A DNA stretch of 41,965 nt from Alloyangia mangrovi (GTDB lineage: Bacteria; Pseudomonadota; Alphaproteobacteria; Rhodobacterales; Rhodobacteraceae). This document shows, one piece after another, positions 6,975 through 15,544 of this stretch; the first letter of the stretch is position 1; each line of letters opens with the position of its first letter. The translations under genes were made by a program, and so were the position numbers. The DNA lies in assembly GCF_002300555.2 (NCBI RefSeq), contig NZ_NTHN02000049.1:1-41965 (forward strand), in the 5' to 3' direction. Below the pieces are notes generated by a model that saw only the letters and a program-made list of their open reading frames with translations, had not been told where the DNA came from and ran no database searches.

Positions 6975-7859
6975 AATTAGTTCCCAACTTCTGCCGCTCT
7001 TTTCAGGAAGAAGCCGCTCGTGTCTGGGCCGATATGTCGGATGCGGCCCGGTTCGATATCGCGCGGGGTGAAGAAACCACGACGGAACATTTACTCCTTC
7101 GACTTGCGCGCAAGCATCATGGACGGGGCCTGACGATTAAAACCTTCACGAAGGATGTTGAACGGGACAACGGCGCGGATTGGGGGTTCTGGTTCGGCGA
7201 TGGTCACAATCGCGGACTGCCAGTAAGGGTGCAGGCAAAGCGGCTCTATCGGAAGTCCGGTCGCTACGACCAACTTTACCACCCGTACAACGGACCGTCC
7301 AAGAGCGGCCAGACCTGGGCCAACCAGTGTGAGGCGATGTTGGGCTGGCGGGATGGAGCGGTGCCCCTCTATGTCTTCTATAACGACGACGGCCTAGGCG
7401 CGCGCAGGTTCTGGTCAGCCCACAAACGACTGTACTGGCGCATGTGGTGCGGATTTCCTTTTTCCTCGCCGGAGTGGGGTATCAGCGCCGCCAGTGCACT
7501 TGCGATCAAGTCGGCGGATTGGGGCAAAGATAATCGCCCCGGCGACTTCCCGATGATCCCTTGGCACTGCCTTGTATGTCCGTGTTGTTGGGACGATCAC
7601 CCCACGGACACATCCCTCCCATCACTGATCGGGCACGGTCTGCAGCAACTCTACAACTACAGTATGGGTGACGCTGAAGAAGATCTCGCAGCGCCTACAG
7701 GCTTGGGTTTTTTCGTTTGAGCCGACCGACAACATCCCAAGCTGGGTAGGTTTGCTGCGGGAAGGTGGCGAGAGTGAGAGCCTTTTGCATGAGGAAATGG
7801 CCCGCCTGAACCTGAGAGGGATTGCGATCCTCGAGGAGACGGAAACCCGAGATGAGTGA
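6971..7859 (+). CDS. DUF6615-like protein, possible PD-(D/E)XK nuclease fold (apparent +1 frameshift near 7710)
   Basis: The GTG start overlaps the HsdS stop (GTGA). The first frame ends at 7720 (249 aa), but it breaks at a T6 run (7708-7713). Removing one T continues into the frame ending at 7859, with a plausible tail (IPSWVGLLREGGE, LNLRGIAILEE) and a total of 295 aa. I recognise the layout of DUF6615 proteins: a GEETTTEHLLL helix (Glu34/Glu35), FTKDVERDNGADWGFWF with Asp70, and VRVQAKRL with Gln88-x-Lys90, then Y-rich blocks and VPLYVFYN. The order acidic residue, Asp on a strand and Q-x-K on the next strand resembles a PD-(D/E)XK nuclease core; that is my inference. If the frame break is real, the tail could instead start at an internal GTG (7668). 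Confidence 0.7.
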
Positions 7860-8607
7860 CCTTTACCCCAACATCGACGCATTTTGCCGCCACTGGACCA
7901 ATGCATCGATGCTCCAGCATACCTACGAGGCACTTGAGCGTGAATTCAAAGCCGGGAACGACGGCTGCATCGACGCTGCAAAGAGTATCCTTGAATGCGC
8001 CTGCAAGACCTTGGTTGAAGAACTAGATGATCCGATCAACCCTATCCGGGAGCGCTCAGACAGCCCCATAAAAAGTGACAACCCAAGCCTTGGTAATTGG
8101 CTGACTGCCGCAATACGCCTTCTCAATCTCGTCGATGACCGTACAGACCCTTTGAACAAGGTAATTTCACAGTACAACACATTGACTGTTGAACTTGGAA
8201 ATTTTCGAAAAAAGGCTGGGCCGCTCAGTCATGGCAAGTTGGGCTTTGTAAGTCGACTAAGCGAACATCATCGACGGATGGCAATAATTGCAGCCGATAC
8301 GGTGATCGGGTTCCTACATGATGCCTATCTGGATCAACAGACAGACCCAGTGCGCACCTTCGAGCCTTACGAGCGCTTCGGCGTATTCAATGACAAAATT
8401 GATGCACATATTGGCTTTGTGGGTGCGCGGATAGAAGACGGCAGACTGATTGTCGGCATTGAGCTGGAAGAGTTCGACACCAGGCGCATTGATGTCAGCG
8501 TCTCCCAGCTGCTGTTCGGTGTAGAGCGGCAGACCTATAAGGAAGCACTCCGCCGGACGGCTGCTCTCCCGCTTCCTTTATCCGAAGAGGAGGCCGTCGA
8601 TGATTAA
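7852..8607 (+). CDS. Abortive-infection family (Abi C-terminal-like) protein inside the RM operon
   Basis: A 251-aa protein whose middle part has the pattern of the Abi C-terminal, HEPN-like domain: [20 protein letters not shown], then a helix with [12 protein letters not shown], and a final helix region with [14 protein letters not shown] where family members carry R-x-K/N-x-G-x-x-HG. Residues from about 170 form a second, less familiar domain ending in an acidic tail. The start at 7852 overlaps the preceding stop by eight bases (ATGAGTGA) and the stop overlaps hsdR, so it belongs to the same coupled operon. Genes of this family commonly lie between hsdS and hsdR. Whether it acts as a suicide effector or tunes restriction is unknown. 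Confidence 0.65.
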   Translation: MSDLYPNIDAFCRHWTNASMLQHTYEALEREFKAGNDGCIDAAKSILECACKTLVEELDDPINPIRERSDSPIKSDNPSLGNWLTAAIRLLNLVDDRTDPLNKVISQYNTLTVELGNFRKKAGPLSHGKLGFVSRLSEHHRRMAIIAADTVIGFLHDAYLDQQTDPVRTFEPYERFGVFNDKIDAHIGFVGARIEDGRLIVGIELEEFDTRRIDVSVSQLLFGVERQTYKEALRRTAALPLPLSEEEAVDD

Positions 8608-11600
8608 CGAAGATCTGGTCGAACAAGCCGCACTGGCAATCCTGCAGGGTGAAGACATTCCCTATCTGGGAGCGGACGTGATCTCCCCTGATGGCACAGC
8701 TCCCGAGCGTACGTCCTATGAGGAAGTTTTGCTGATGGGGCGGCTGCAGACCGCTGTTGCGAGGCTGAATCCCCACATCCCGGAAGGTGCTCGCCAAGAC
8801 GCGCTGCGCCAGATCACCGGCGCAGCCTCGCAAAGCCTGACCGAAGAGAACCGACGCATACACGCGCTTCTGGTCAATGGTGTGGATGTCGAATTCAAGG
8901 CGGATGACGGGACGATCCGCGGTGACAAAGTTTGGCTGATCGACTTCGTGGGTTCTCAGGCTAACGACTGGTTGGTGACAAACCAGTTCACTGTGATTGA
9001 GGGTAAGCACAAGCGCCGCCCTGACTTGGTTGTGTTCTTAAACGGCTTACCGGTGGCGGTGATCGAACTAAAGAACGCCGCAAGCGAGGCCGCTACGATC
9101 GAAGATGCCTTCGCCCAGCTTCAAACCTATAAGCAGCAGATCCCATCCCTGTTTCGTACAAACGCTGTCTTAATCGGTTCGGATGGTTTGCTGGCGCGGA
9201 TCGGCTCACTGACGGCCAATGAAGAGCGGTTCATGCCATGGCGCTCTGTAACTGGTGCTGCGGAGGACTTTACCCCTGAAGGCCCGCAGGAGATGGAGAC
9301 GCTTCTGAAGGGCGTATTCGACAAAGGCCGCTTCCTGGAACTGCTACGGGATTTTACCGTATTTGGTGACACAGGCGATGGCCCCTTCAAGATTATCGCC
9401 GGCTACCACCAGTTTTTCGGCGCACGAAAGGCCTTGGCGAACGCAATCGAGGCTTCAAAGCCTGAGGGTGATCGTCGCATCGGTGTAATCTGGCATACTC
9501 AGGGCTCAGGGAAATCGCTGCTTATGGCCTTTTTTGCAGGCTTGCTGGTTCGAAGCCCCGAGCTTCAGAACCCTACTCTGATTGTACTCACGGACCGAAA
9601 CGACCTCGACGACCAGCTGTTCCAAACGTTCGCGACCACTAAGGACCTGATCCGGCAAACCCCAGAACATGCTGAGAGCCGGGACGAGCTCCGCGAGCTT
9701 CTAGCGCGTCAATCCGGTGGGGTAATATTCACAACCATGCAGAAATTCGCTCCCGAGCAAGGGGAGGAGCACTTTCCTACATTGACTGACCGCCGCAACG
9801 TCATCGTGATCGCCGATGAAGCGCACAGAAGCCAATATGGGCTGAATGCCAAAGTGAGCGCCAAGACTGGCGAACGAAAGTACGGCTATGCTCACTACGT
9901 CCGGCAGGCACTCCCGAACGCCTCATTTGTTGGCTTTACCGGCACTCCAATTGAGACTGCCGATGTAAACACACCTGCAGTTTTCGGCGGCTATGTTGAT
10001 ATTTACGACATCACGAGAGCGGTCGAGGACAAAGCTACGGTTCCCATCTACTATGAAAGTCGCTTGGCTCGCATCGAGTTGGACGAAGACGAAAAGCCCA
10101 AGATTGATGAAGAAATCGCCGCCATCCTGGAAGACGATACCCTATCGGAGCAGGAAAAGGCTAAAGCCAAGTGGAGCACGGTTGAAGCGCTCGTCGGCGC
10201 AGATAAGCGTCTGAAGCAGGTCGCCGCGGACTTGGTCGAGCACTTGGAGGCTCGGACCGCTGCTTTAGGCGGCAAAGCCATGGCTGTTTGTATGAGCCGC
10301 CGTATCTGCGTTTCACTGTACAATGAAATCGTCAAACTGCGTCCGGAATGGCACTCGGACGCTGACGAAGCTGGAGCCGTAAAAGTTGTTATGACCGGCT
10401 CAGCGTCCGATCCTCTGGAATGGCAGGAGCACATCGGCAACAAGAAGCGTCGAGACGACTTGGCCAAACGCGCGCGTACGCCGGATGATCCGTTGAAGCT
10501 TGTGATCGTGAGAGACATGTGGCTGACGGGTTTCGATGCGCCAAGTATGCACACGATGTATGTCGACAAGCCTATGCGCGGGCACGGTCTGATGCAGGCC
10601 ATTGCGCGCGTAAACCGAGTTTTCAGAGACAAGCCGGGCGGGCTGGTGGTCGATTACATCGGCATCGCCCAGAACCTGAAAAATGCGCTGTCGCAGTACT
10701 CCGATGCAGATCGGGAACGAACCGGGATTGACGAAGAGCAGACCGTTGCCTTGCTTGCCGAGAAGCTCGATGTAGTGCGTAGCATGTTCAGCGGTCATGA
10801 CTACAGCCTAGGGCTCAGCGGCACCGCGCAAGCCCGTTTGAAAGCCCTGGGGGATGCCGTTGACTGGATCGTCGGACAGCAGACCAACAAGGCTCAAGCC
10901 TCGCCAACGGAAGCTGAAAAGAAAAAAGCAGCTATCACGATTTCAGGATGCTTGTCTTGAGATGTCACGCGCTTTTGCGCTGGCATCTTCCAGTGACCTA
11001 GCAAAATCTGTGAAGGACGAAGTAGGGTTTTTGCAGGCTGTTCGCGCAGCGATGGCGAAGACATCAGCCAAAGGCAAACTATCCTCACGGGCAAAAAAAC
11101 TTTGCGATAGAACAACTTGTCAACAAGGCTGTCGCCGACGCCGAAATCGTCGATATATTGAAGGCTTCCGGTATCAAGACCCCGGATATTTCCATCCTGT
11201 CAGATGACTTCTTGTTGGAAGTTCATTCTATGGAGCGAAAAAAACCTTGCTCTGGAAGCGCTCAAAAAAGTTGCTCAACGGAGAAATTAAGAGCCGAACC
11301 AAGCGCAACGTTGTTGAAAGCCGGGCATTCAGCCAGCGACTTGAGGAAGCCGTCGCTCGTTACCATGCCAACGCCATCTCGACCGTCGAGATGATTCAAG
11401 CTCTTATTGATATTGCTAAAGACGTCAAAGCCTCCGCCATGCGCGGTGAAGCTGAAGGGATGTCAGATGATGAACTGGCGTTCTATGATGCCTTGGCACA
11501 AAATGACACCGCCGTTGAAGCAATGGGGAATGAGCAACTGCGTATCATCGCCCATGAATTGCTGGATCAAGTCCGCCGCAACGCTACGGTCGATTGGCAC

Positions 11601-11741
11601 AAGAAAGAAAGTGCGCGGGCCAAGATGCGGATTCTTGTACGCCGCATCCTTCGAAAATACGGCTATCCTCCTGACCTATCAAAAGAAGCTATTCAGACCG
11701 TCTTAGAACAGGCCGAAGCGCTGCTGCACGAGATCACATGA
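8600..11741 (+). pseudogene. hsdR: Type I restriction endonuclease subunit HsdR, broken by four +1 shifts at poly-A runs
   Basis: ATP-dependent translocase/nuclease subunit. The first 786 aa are intact: nuclease core Asp142 and Glu156-Leu-Lys158, Walker A GSGKS at 302-306, DEAH at 406-409 and the GFTGTP and ARVNR helicase motifs. After that the homologous protein moves through successive frames. Removing one A from each of the runs 10922-10927 (A6), 11093-11099 (A7), 11238-11244 (A7) and 11264-11269 (A6) restores one continuous protein of about 1045 aa, the usual length, ending in ILRKYGYPPD and a helical tail. The restored segments ([56 protein letters not shown]) match HsdR C-termini well. 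Four identical +1 events within 350 bp, in a window with other such events, suggest sequencing error; true decay or slippage is possible. Confidence 0.88.
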
Positions 11742-11752
11742 TATAAAACCTT

Positions 11753-11767
11753 GCCGCCCTTGGCGGC
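11753..11767 (+). terminator. Short hairpin after hsdR
   Basis: A perfect 6-bp stem GCCGCC/GGCGGC with a 3-base loop lies 12 bp after the hsdR stop, between two convergent transcription units. There is no T-run behind it, so it is a weak terminator candidate. The rest of 11742-11880 holds no gene. Confidence 0.35.
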
Positions 11768-11880
11768 AGCCGCCTTTCCGTCCCCTGCCTTGTGGGGGCG
11801 ATGTCCTCCAAAGCGGCGGGGACCAGGCCCGACCCGCTCGCATCACGACGGGCCGTAGGGACGGGCTTGGCTCTTTGCCT

Positions 11881-12279
11881 CTAGCGAGAAGGTCCATATT
11901 GGCCACGCCAGTCCGACCGCTGCCGCGCGAGATGGTGGCTTGCGGCGGACAAAGCGTCTCGGCGCGCTTGCTCAGGCCTAGTCGAGTTGACCGGTACCTC
12001 CCTCAGCTGCCCGAGCCGGTACCAGCGCGAGACCGAACGAAGCCAGCCTTCTTCCCTATCGAAGTCATAGTCGTATCCGAGCACTGGCGAGGTTGTGACC
12101 CAAGGATCGTCGATCGTCGGGTGGCCGTGCACATCACCGTCGGCGCGCACGACATCACCGTCGCGCCAGATCAGGAACCAATTATCGATCATCGGGGCGT
12201 CCTGAAGATCATCTGGTTCGGGGCCGGCTTCCGCTTCGTCGAAAGCCGCCAGCAAGTCTTCTCCGTTGATATAGCGCAT
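11881..12279 (-). CDS. Hypothetical cargo protein, DUF6634-like
   Basis: A 132-aa acidic protein starting MRYINGEDLLAAFDEAEAG. I take ATG 12279, which has GAGG just upstream, rather than the earlier in-frame start at 12378, whose extra 33 residues are basic and lie in the sequence next to the preceding gene. The pattern DNWFLIWRDGD, GHPTIDDPWVTTSPVLG and SVSRWYRLG resembles DUF6634 proteins, small alphaproteobacterial accessory proteins of unknown function; this family name is from memory and not certain. It is the last gene of a minus-strand group with 12333-12749 and 12746-13624. No catalytic motif is visible. Confidence 0.6.
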   Translation of the reverse strand: MRYINGEDLLAAFDEAEAGPEPDDLQDAPMIDNWFLIWRDGDVVRADGDVHGHPTIDDPWVTTSPVLGYDYDFDREEGWLRSVSRWYRLGQLREVPVNSTRPEQARRDALSAASHHLARQRSDWRGQYGPSR

Positions 12280-12332
12280 TACCTCGGATCCTTTGTTCTG
12301 GGCGTCATCGGCGCGGTTGGAGGCGCGAAGCG

Positions 12333-12749
12333 TCACTCGAAAATTTCGCCGAGTGGGATGTCCCCCGCTGGTCCGCAATCATAGGCGAGCAGCTTAAGCA
12401 AGACGACGTCCTGAACCAACCCACGCTCATCTGATTGCAGCCCCGACTTACGGACGTAGAGGTCCCAAAGGCCATCGGGACGCGCCGACAACCGGAAGAC
12501 CTTTCCTCGTGCTTCATCGGTGAATGTAATCCGCATCGCCGCTTCATCCTCCTCGACCTCGGTGAAGACCTCACAGTGCTGGTGGATGGGGCGCATGGCC
12601 TGCTGGAATCTTTGCATAGTCTCTGCAGCCGTTCCGGGGGAGCCATCGTCCCACCGGGCTTGATCCACGAGCATCAGAGTGCTGCCGAATAGCTCGCGGT
12701 ACATGTGTTCCACTTGGATGGGCTCTGCCCAATCTGCCATGCGGGTCAT
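12333..12749 (-). CDS. Hypothetical cargo protein, unknown function
   Basis: A 138-aa soluble acidic protein that I do not recognise. It has a helical N-terminal half (MYRELFGSTLMLVDQ, ETMQRFQQAMRPIHQHCEVF) and a beta-rich C-terminal half (AAMRITFTDEARGKVFRLSARPDG, WDLYVRKSG, then DVVLLKLLAYDCG). There is no signal peptide or membrane segment. Its start overlaps the stop of the upstream secreted-protein gene (ATGA), so the two are co-translated. Co-transfer with the element and coupling suggest a shared function with its neighbours, but none can be named. Confidence 0.6.
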   Translation of the reverse strand: MTRMADWAEPIQVEHMYRELFGSTLMLVDQARWDDGSPGTAAETMQRFQQAMRPIHQHCEVFTEVEEDEAAMRITFTDEARGKVFRLSARPDGLWDLYVRKSGLQSDERGLVQDVVLLKLLAYDCGPAGDIPLGEIFE

Positions 12750-13624
12750 AGGTCCATATCCGATTTCGAGGTGGGGGATGAGAGTGCTTCCATGATCTGG
12801 CGATCGGCCTCTGCTTGGTGCAAGCGCGCCAGCTCGTAGTCCTTCAGCGCGACCTTGATGGTGCTGATCTCCGGGCCGCCCTGATACGTGATCTCATAGG
12901 TCGCGACGCAGTCCGGCATGATCGCATCTTCGGCGACGCGCGGAGACTTGAAGTCGTACTCGACGGAGGCGTTGAACGGTCCACCAGCTGCGCAGGTGCG
13001 AAATTGGCGCTCGCTGGTACGATTTCCGCCAAGATCCTCTACGAACGTCTGCACCGGTTGGCCGTCGAGGTCCGCGATGAAGCCATCGGTTCCCCAGGCG
13101 TAGAGGAGGGTCATCGACTGCCCCTGCATCTCCGCCTTGGAAGGTTGCCCGTAAAGCTCTTCTAGCTGGGCTTTCAGCGCTGCAGGCTCGGGGGCCTTTT
13201 CAGTCGGCTCCTTCAGCACCCGGAACAGTGCCAATGGACGTTTCCCGAAGGCTTCAGTAGCCAGGAACGCCGTGATGTGGTCTTGCGGCGCGTTGGCAAG
13301 ACGCCCCTGCATGCCGACATCGCCGATCTCACGGGTCGCTTCATAGCGTAGGTCAAACGCCTTTCCCTGTGGCGACTGAATGCGCAGGCGGCGCTCTGTC
13401 TGTGTCGGCACTGCCTGCGACCGCTCAGCGAAAAGTGCAGCCAGATCATCGACTGGATCACCCGGCCGCAGGCCGAGGAGCTTGTAAGGGTATGGCCGCG
13501 CCTCGATGCCGCCGACCGCATGCAAGTTTTCGGCGGTAGCCGACCCGCTCGCGGCACAAAGGGACACGATAGCGGAAAGCGCAAACGACGACACGCGACA
13601 AGAACCGGACAGAACTGAATTCAT
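12746..13624 (-). CDS. Secreted/periplasmic hypothetical protein with Sec signal peptide
   Basis: A 292-aa protein beginning MNSVLSGSCRVSSFALSAIV, with a hydrophobic core and likely cleavage after SATA (about residue 31). The start at 13624 has GGAGGT seven bases upstream; the frame is open another 90 codons, but that part covers the promoter region and the divergent XRE gene. The mature part has a GLRPGDPVDDLAALF segment, a long mixed alpha/beta region and two cysteines (FRTCAAGG and MPDCVATY) that could form a disulfide. The C-terminal helix is charged. I do not recognise a family. It is the first gene of the minus-strand cargo group and starts 16 bp from a palindrome that may be bound by the divergent XRE protein. 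Confidence 0.65.
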   Translation of the reverse strand: MNSVLSGSCRVSSFALSAIVSLCAASGSATAENLHAVGGIEARPYPYKLLGLRPGDPVDDLAALFAERSQAVPTQTERRLRIQSPQGKAFDLRYEATREIGDVGMQGRLANAPQDHITAFLATEAFGKRPLALFRVLKEPTEKAPEPAALKAQLEELYGQPSKAEMQGQSMTLLYAWGTDGFIADLDGQPVQTFVEDLGGNRTSERQFRTCAAGGPFNASVEYDFKSPRVAEDAIMPDCVATYEITYQGGPEISTIKVALKDYELARLHQAEADRQIMEALSSPTSKSDMDL

Positions 13625-13639
13625 CTCAACACCTCCAAA

Positions 13640-13656
13640 TATCCCGTAATGGGATA
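13640..13656. promoter_or_regulatory. Palindromic candidate operator TATCCC-N5-GGGATA
   Basis: Perfect 6-bp arms 13640-13645 and 13651-13656, spaced by GTAAT and flanked by further A/T symmetry, lie between the secreted-protein gene (minus) and the XRE gene (plus). The position suits autoregulation by the XRE protein and control of the cargo genes. Binding is inferred. Confidence 0.45.
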
Positions 13657-13708
13657 ATACCAAAACAGGATTACGCGGCAAGGGTATGACCCTTTTGGAG
13701 AGCGGCGA

Positions 13709-13979
13709 TTGGCGCGTAGTCTCAGAACACCGGGGCATCTCGCGCTGCTTGACGCGCTGACGGATGCCCGCAAGGCCGCTGGAATGACCCAGCAGCAACT
13801 CGCAGACCGCATGAAACGACCCCAGTCGTTTGTCGCGAAAGTGGAGGGGGGGAGAGCGGCGCCTGGACGTCGTCGAGTTCGCCGAGTGGACCATCGCCCT
13901 AGGGGCCGACTATGGCGATCTGCTAGGGCCTGTCCTGCGCTCTGTTGGCGGTGAAGACGCGACAACTTCGCGCCGCTGA
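13709..13979 (+). pseudogene. Small XRE-family regulator, apparent +1 frameshift in a G7 run
   Basis: From a TTG start with GGAG nine bases upstream the protein reads as a Cro/CI HTH (LLDALTDARKAAGMTQQQLADRMKRPQSFVAKVEGG), then turns to arginine-rich nonsense. Removing one G from the run 13846-13852 continues it as ERRLDVVEFAEWTIALG and LLGPVLRSVGGEDATTSRR with a stop at 13979, 89 aa, the normal size for this family. The gene is divergent to the cargo genes and shares the palindrome with them. Its restored 3' end overlaps the end of mobA on the other strand by about 70 bp. Frame loss is probably a sequencing error, as in other genes of the window. Confidence 0.75.
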
Positions 13980-15544
13980 GGCGATGCTACTTGCTGCGTC
14001 TGAGGAACCCACGGGCGGGCTTCTCTGGCTGGGCCTCCGTCGTCTCGAGGGGAGGCGCGTCCTGCAATGATCTTTCCATGCCGCTCAACGATGCGCGCAA
14101 GTCCTTTTGCAACTTCGCGAGCATATCTTCTTGTTCGGCCAATCTGGTCATGCAGTCTTCCACGCCTTTGCCGAGCTCTTCGACGCAAGACAGCAACTCG
14201 CGCTCCAAGTTCGTCAAGGTCATCCTCTACTCCTCTTGATGAAGACAGATGCGTCCAGCCCCGGTCCCCAGCGGACAGCGTGTCGGCACGAGGCCAGGCG
14301 GCAGGGCGATCAGTTCTCCAAGGCCGCCAACGCCCCGGATCGTCCTGCTGTCTTGCAGCGCCTCGGGTGGTTGCGCCAGGCGCGGGGTCGGCGTGGGCTG
14401 ATTGCTGGCGATCATCAACGTCACCGCCAGGAATGACCCGCTGAGCGTCAGCGCAGCCATTACTCCGCCTACCAGCGCCACCCGCGCGAGCGTGTGCCGG
14501 GTCAGCAGCCTGTTGAGCCGCAGGCTGCGCGCTTGGAGCGCTTCGATCCTCTCCTCGATCGCGTGCAGGGTCTCGGTCGTCTCGCGGTTCAGGCTGTGCA
14601 GCCGCTTGCGGGTCTGGTTCTCGAACTCGACCGTATCGCTCCTGATTGTAGAGAAGGCGCTTCTGGCGCTCGTCGTCCACGCGCCGCTTAAGCTCTTCAA
14701 CTGCGATTCCAGTGAGTCGAGCTGAGAGGTCAGCAGGCTGTCCATGTTCGCCTGGATGCGCGGGTTGAGTTTGCTCTGCGGTCCAGGTTTCATCGAAGAT
14801 CGCTCCTTTCAGACGCCAGCGCTCGCCGCTGTCTGGGGCCAGTACAGTGAGGTATGCCTTGCCCTTGCGGGGAAGTTTGAAACCGATCTCGGTCAGCGCC
14901 GAAATCATCGACCCCCGGTCCCGGATCGCGCCGACCGCTATCTGACCCTCGATCCAGCTGTTCAGCTGCTCGCGCGTGGCGGCGCGTGGCGGTTCCTCGG
15001 GCACGGCCTGCGTCTGCCGAGCGCGCGCCGGATCGAGCGGATCGGCCCAGCCATGCAGCCGGTTCTCCAGATCCACGAAAGCGCTGAAGGCGGTCTCGTG
15101 GCCGGGCGGGGCAATGTTAAGGCTCTTGCGCGTTGAAAGCTCCATACGGGGCATCAGGAAGTGCAGCTCGACGCGCCCGGCGTGGGTGTGGCGCACCCAG
15201 AGCATGTCAAACTGGTCGGCCTCCAGCCCGGCACAGGCGAAGTCCTCGAACCGTTGGATGACCGCACGCTGCTGCTCTTCGGTCGGCGCGTCCTCGGCGG
15301 CGAAGCTGATGACACCGCTCTTGTAGCGCCACTGGTGCGGTACCGCGTCGATGAGCGCCTGCATCCGCGCAGGCGTACCTTCGACGACCTCGGGGAGCGT
15401 GGCACGCCGATCCCAGACCTGCTGCCCGCGCTCGTCCCGGATCGCGTTGCGGTGCTCGTCGTAGGCCTTCACCGTCTCGGCGACCAAGTAGGCAACGGCG
15501 GGGGCAGCCGGTCCCTGGCCATGGGGAAAGAACTTCACCATCAT
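13910..15544 (-). CDS. mobA: MobA/MbeA-like relaxase (MOB-P, ColE1/HEN type)
   Basis: A 544-aa relaxase that would nick oriT and pilot the strand. The N-terminus MMVKFFPHGQGPAAPAVAYL matches MbeA, with the likely nucleophile Tyr19. The metal-site motif is HTHAGRVELHF (His119, Glu126, His128), the HEN motif of ColE1-type relaxases with His where Asn is usual. A further conserved region is YKSGVISFAAED (about 74-85). The N-terminal about 240 residues are the relaxase domain; the C-terminal half is Arg/Ala/Asp-rich and, between 13987 and 14793, is overlapped out of frame by the mobB- and mobD-like genes, with a final coiled-coil part (DDLDELGARVAVLRRRARQ). The start overlaps the mobC stop (ATGA). 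The frame end at 13910 overlaps the XRE gene on the other strand, so the last 30 residues are least certain. Confidence 0.88.
   Translation of the reverse strand: MMVKFFPHGQGPAAPAVAYLVAETVKAYDEHRNAIRDERGQQVWDRRATLPEVVEGTPARMQALIDAVPHQWRYKSGVISFAAEDAPTEEQQRAVIQRFEDFACAGLEADQFDMLWVRHTHAGRVELHFLMPRMELSTRKSLNIAPPGHETAFSAFVDLENRLHGWADPLDPARARQTQAVPEEPPRAATREQLNSWIEGQIAVGAIRDRGSMISALTEIGFKLPRKGKAYLTVLAPDSGERWRLKGAIFDETWTAEQTQPAHPGEHGQPADLSARLTGIAVEELKRRVDDERQKRLLYNQERYGRVREPDPQAAAQPEPRDDRDPARDRGEDRSAPSAQPAAQQAADPAHARAGGAGRRSNGCADAQRVIPGGDVDDRQQSAHADPAPGATTRGAARQQDDPGRWRPWRTDRPAAWPRADTLSAGDRGWTHLSSSRGVEDDLDELGARVAVLRRRARQRRGRLHDQIGRTRRYAREVAKGLARIVERHGKIIAGRASPRDDGGPAREARPWVPQTQQVASPQRREVVASSPPTERRTGPSRSP
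13987..14223 (-). CDS. MbeD/MobD-like mobilization protein nested in mobA
   Basis: A 78-aa protein beginning MTLTNLERELLSCVEELGKG, followed by a heptad-rich helix (MTRLAEQEDMLAKLQKDLRASL) and a Pro/Lys-rich tail. Length and layout match MbeD/MobD of ColE1-type mobilization regions, small coiled-coil proteins also linked to entry exclusion. Its ATG lies three bases after the stop of the upstream mobB-like gene, with a GAGGAG site inside that gene's end. The whole gene lies in another frame within the 3' part of mobA. The order mobB-mobD and the nesting are exactly those of ColE1-like plasmids, which supports the call more than the sequence alone would. Confidence 0.7.
   Translation of the reverse strand: MTLTNLERELLSCVEELGKGVEDCMTRLAEQEDMLAKLQKDLRASLSGMERSLQDAPPLETTEAQPEKPARGFLRRSK
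14227..14793 (-). CDS. MbeB/MobB-like mobilization protein nested in mobA, one TM helix
   Basis: A 188-aa protein: N-terminal helical, Ser/Gln/Glu-rich region with coiled-coil character (residues 15-98, ending in RIEALQARSLRLNRLL), one transmembrane segment at about 103-129 and a Pro-rich tail. This is the architecture of MbeB/MobB proteins, which stabilise the relaxase at oriT and may link it to the membrane transfer machinery. The start at 14793 has GGAG eight bases upstream (AAAGGAGCGATCTTCG). The gene lies wholly inside mobA in another frame and leads into the mobD-like gene. The assignment rests on architecture and gene order. Confidence 0.75.
   Translation of the reverse strand: MKPGPQSKLNPRIQANMDSLLTSQLDSLESQLKSLSGAWTTSARSAFSTIRSDTVEFENQTRKRLHSLNRETTETLHAIEERIEALQARSLRLNRLLTRHTLARVALVGGVMAALTLSGSFLAVTLMIASNQPTPTPRLAQPPEALQDSRTIRGVGGLGELIALPPGLVPTRCPLGTGAGRICLHQEE

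Noticed and set aside
7668-7859. Independent 63-aa gene behind the DUF6615-like gene
   Set aside because: It starts inside the upstream gene and begins to look protein-like only after the T6 run at 7708-7713; one base less makes it the C-terminus of that gene.
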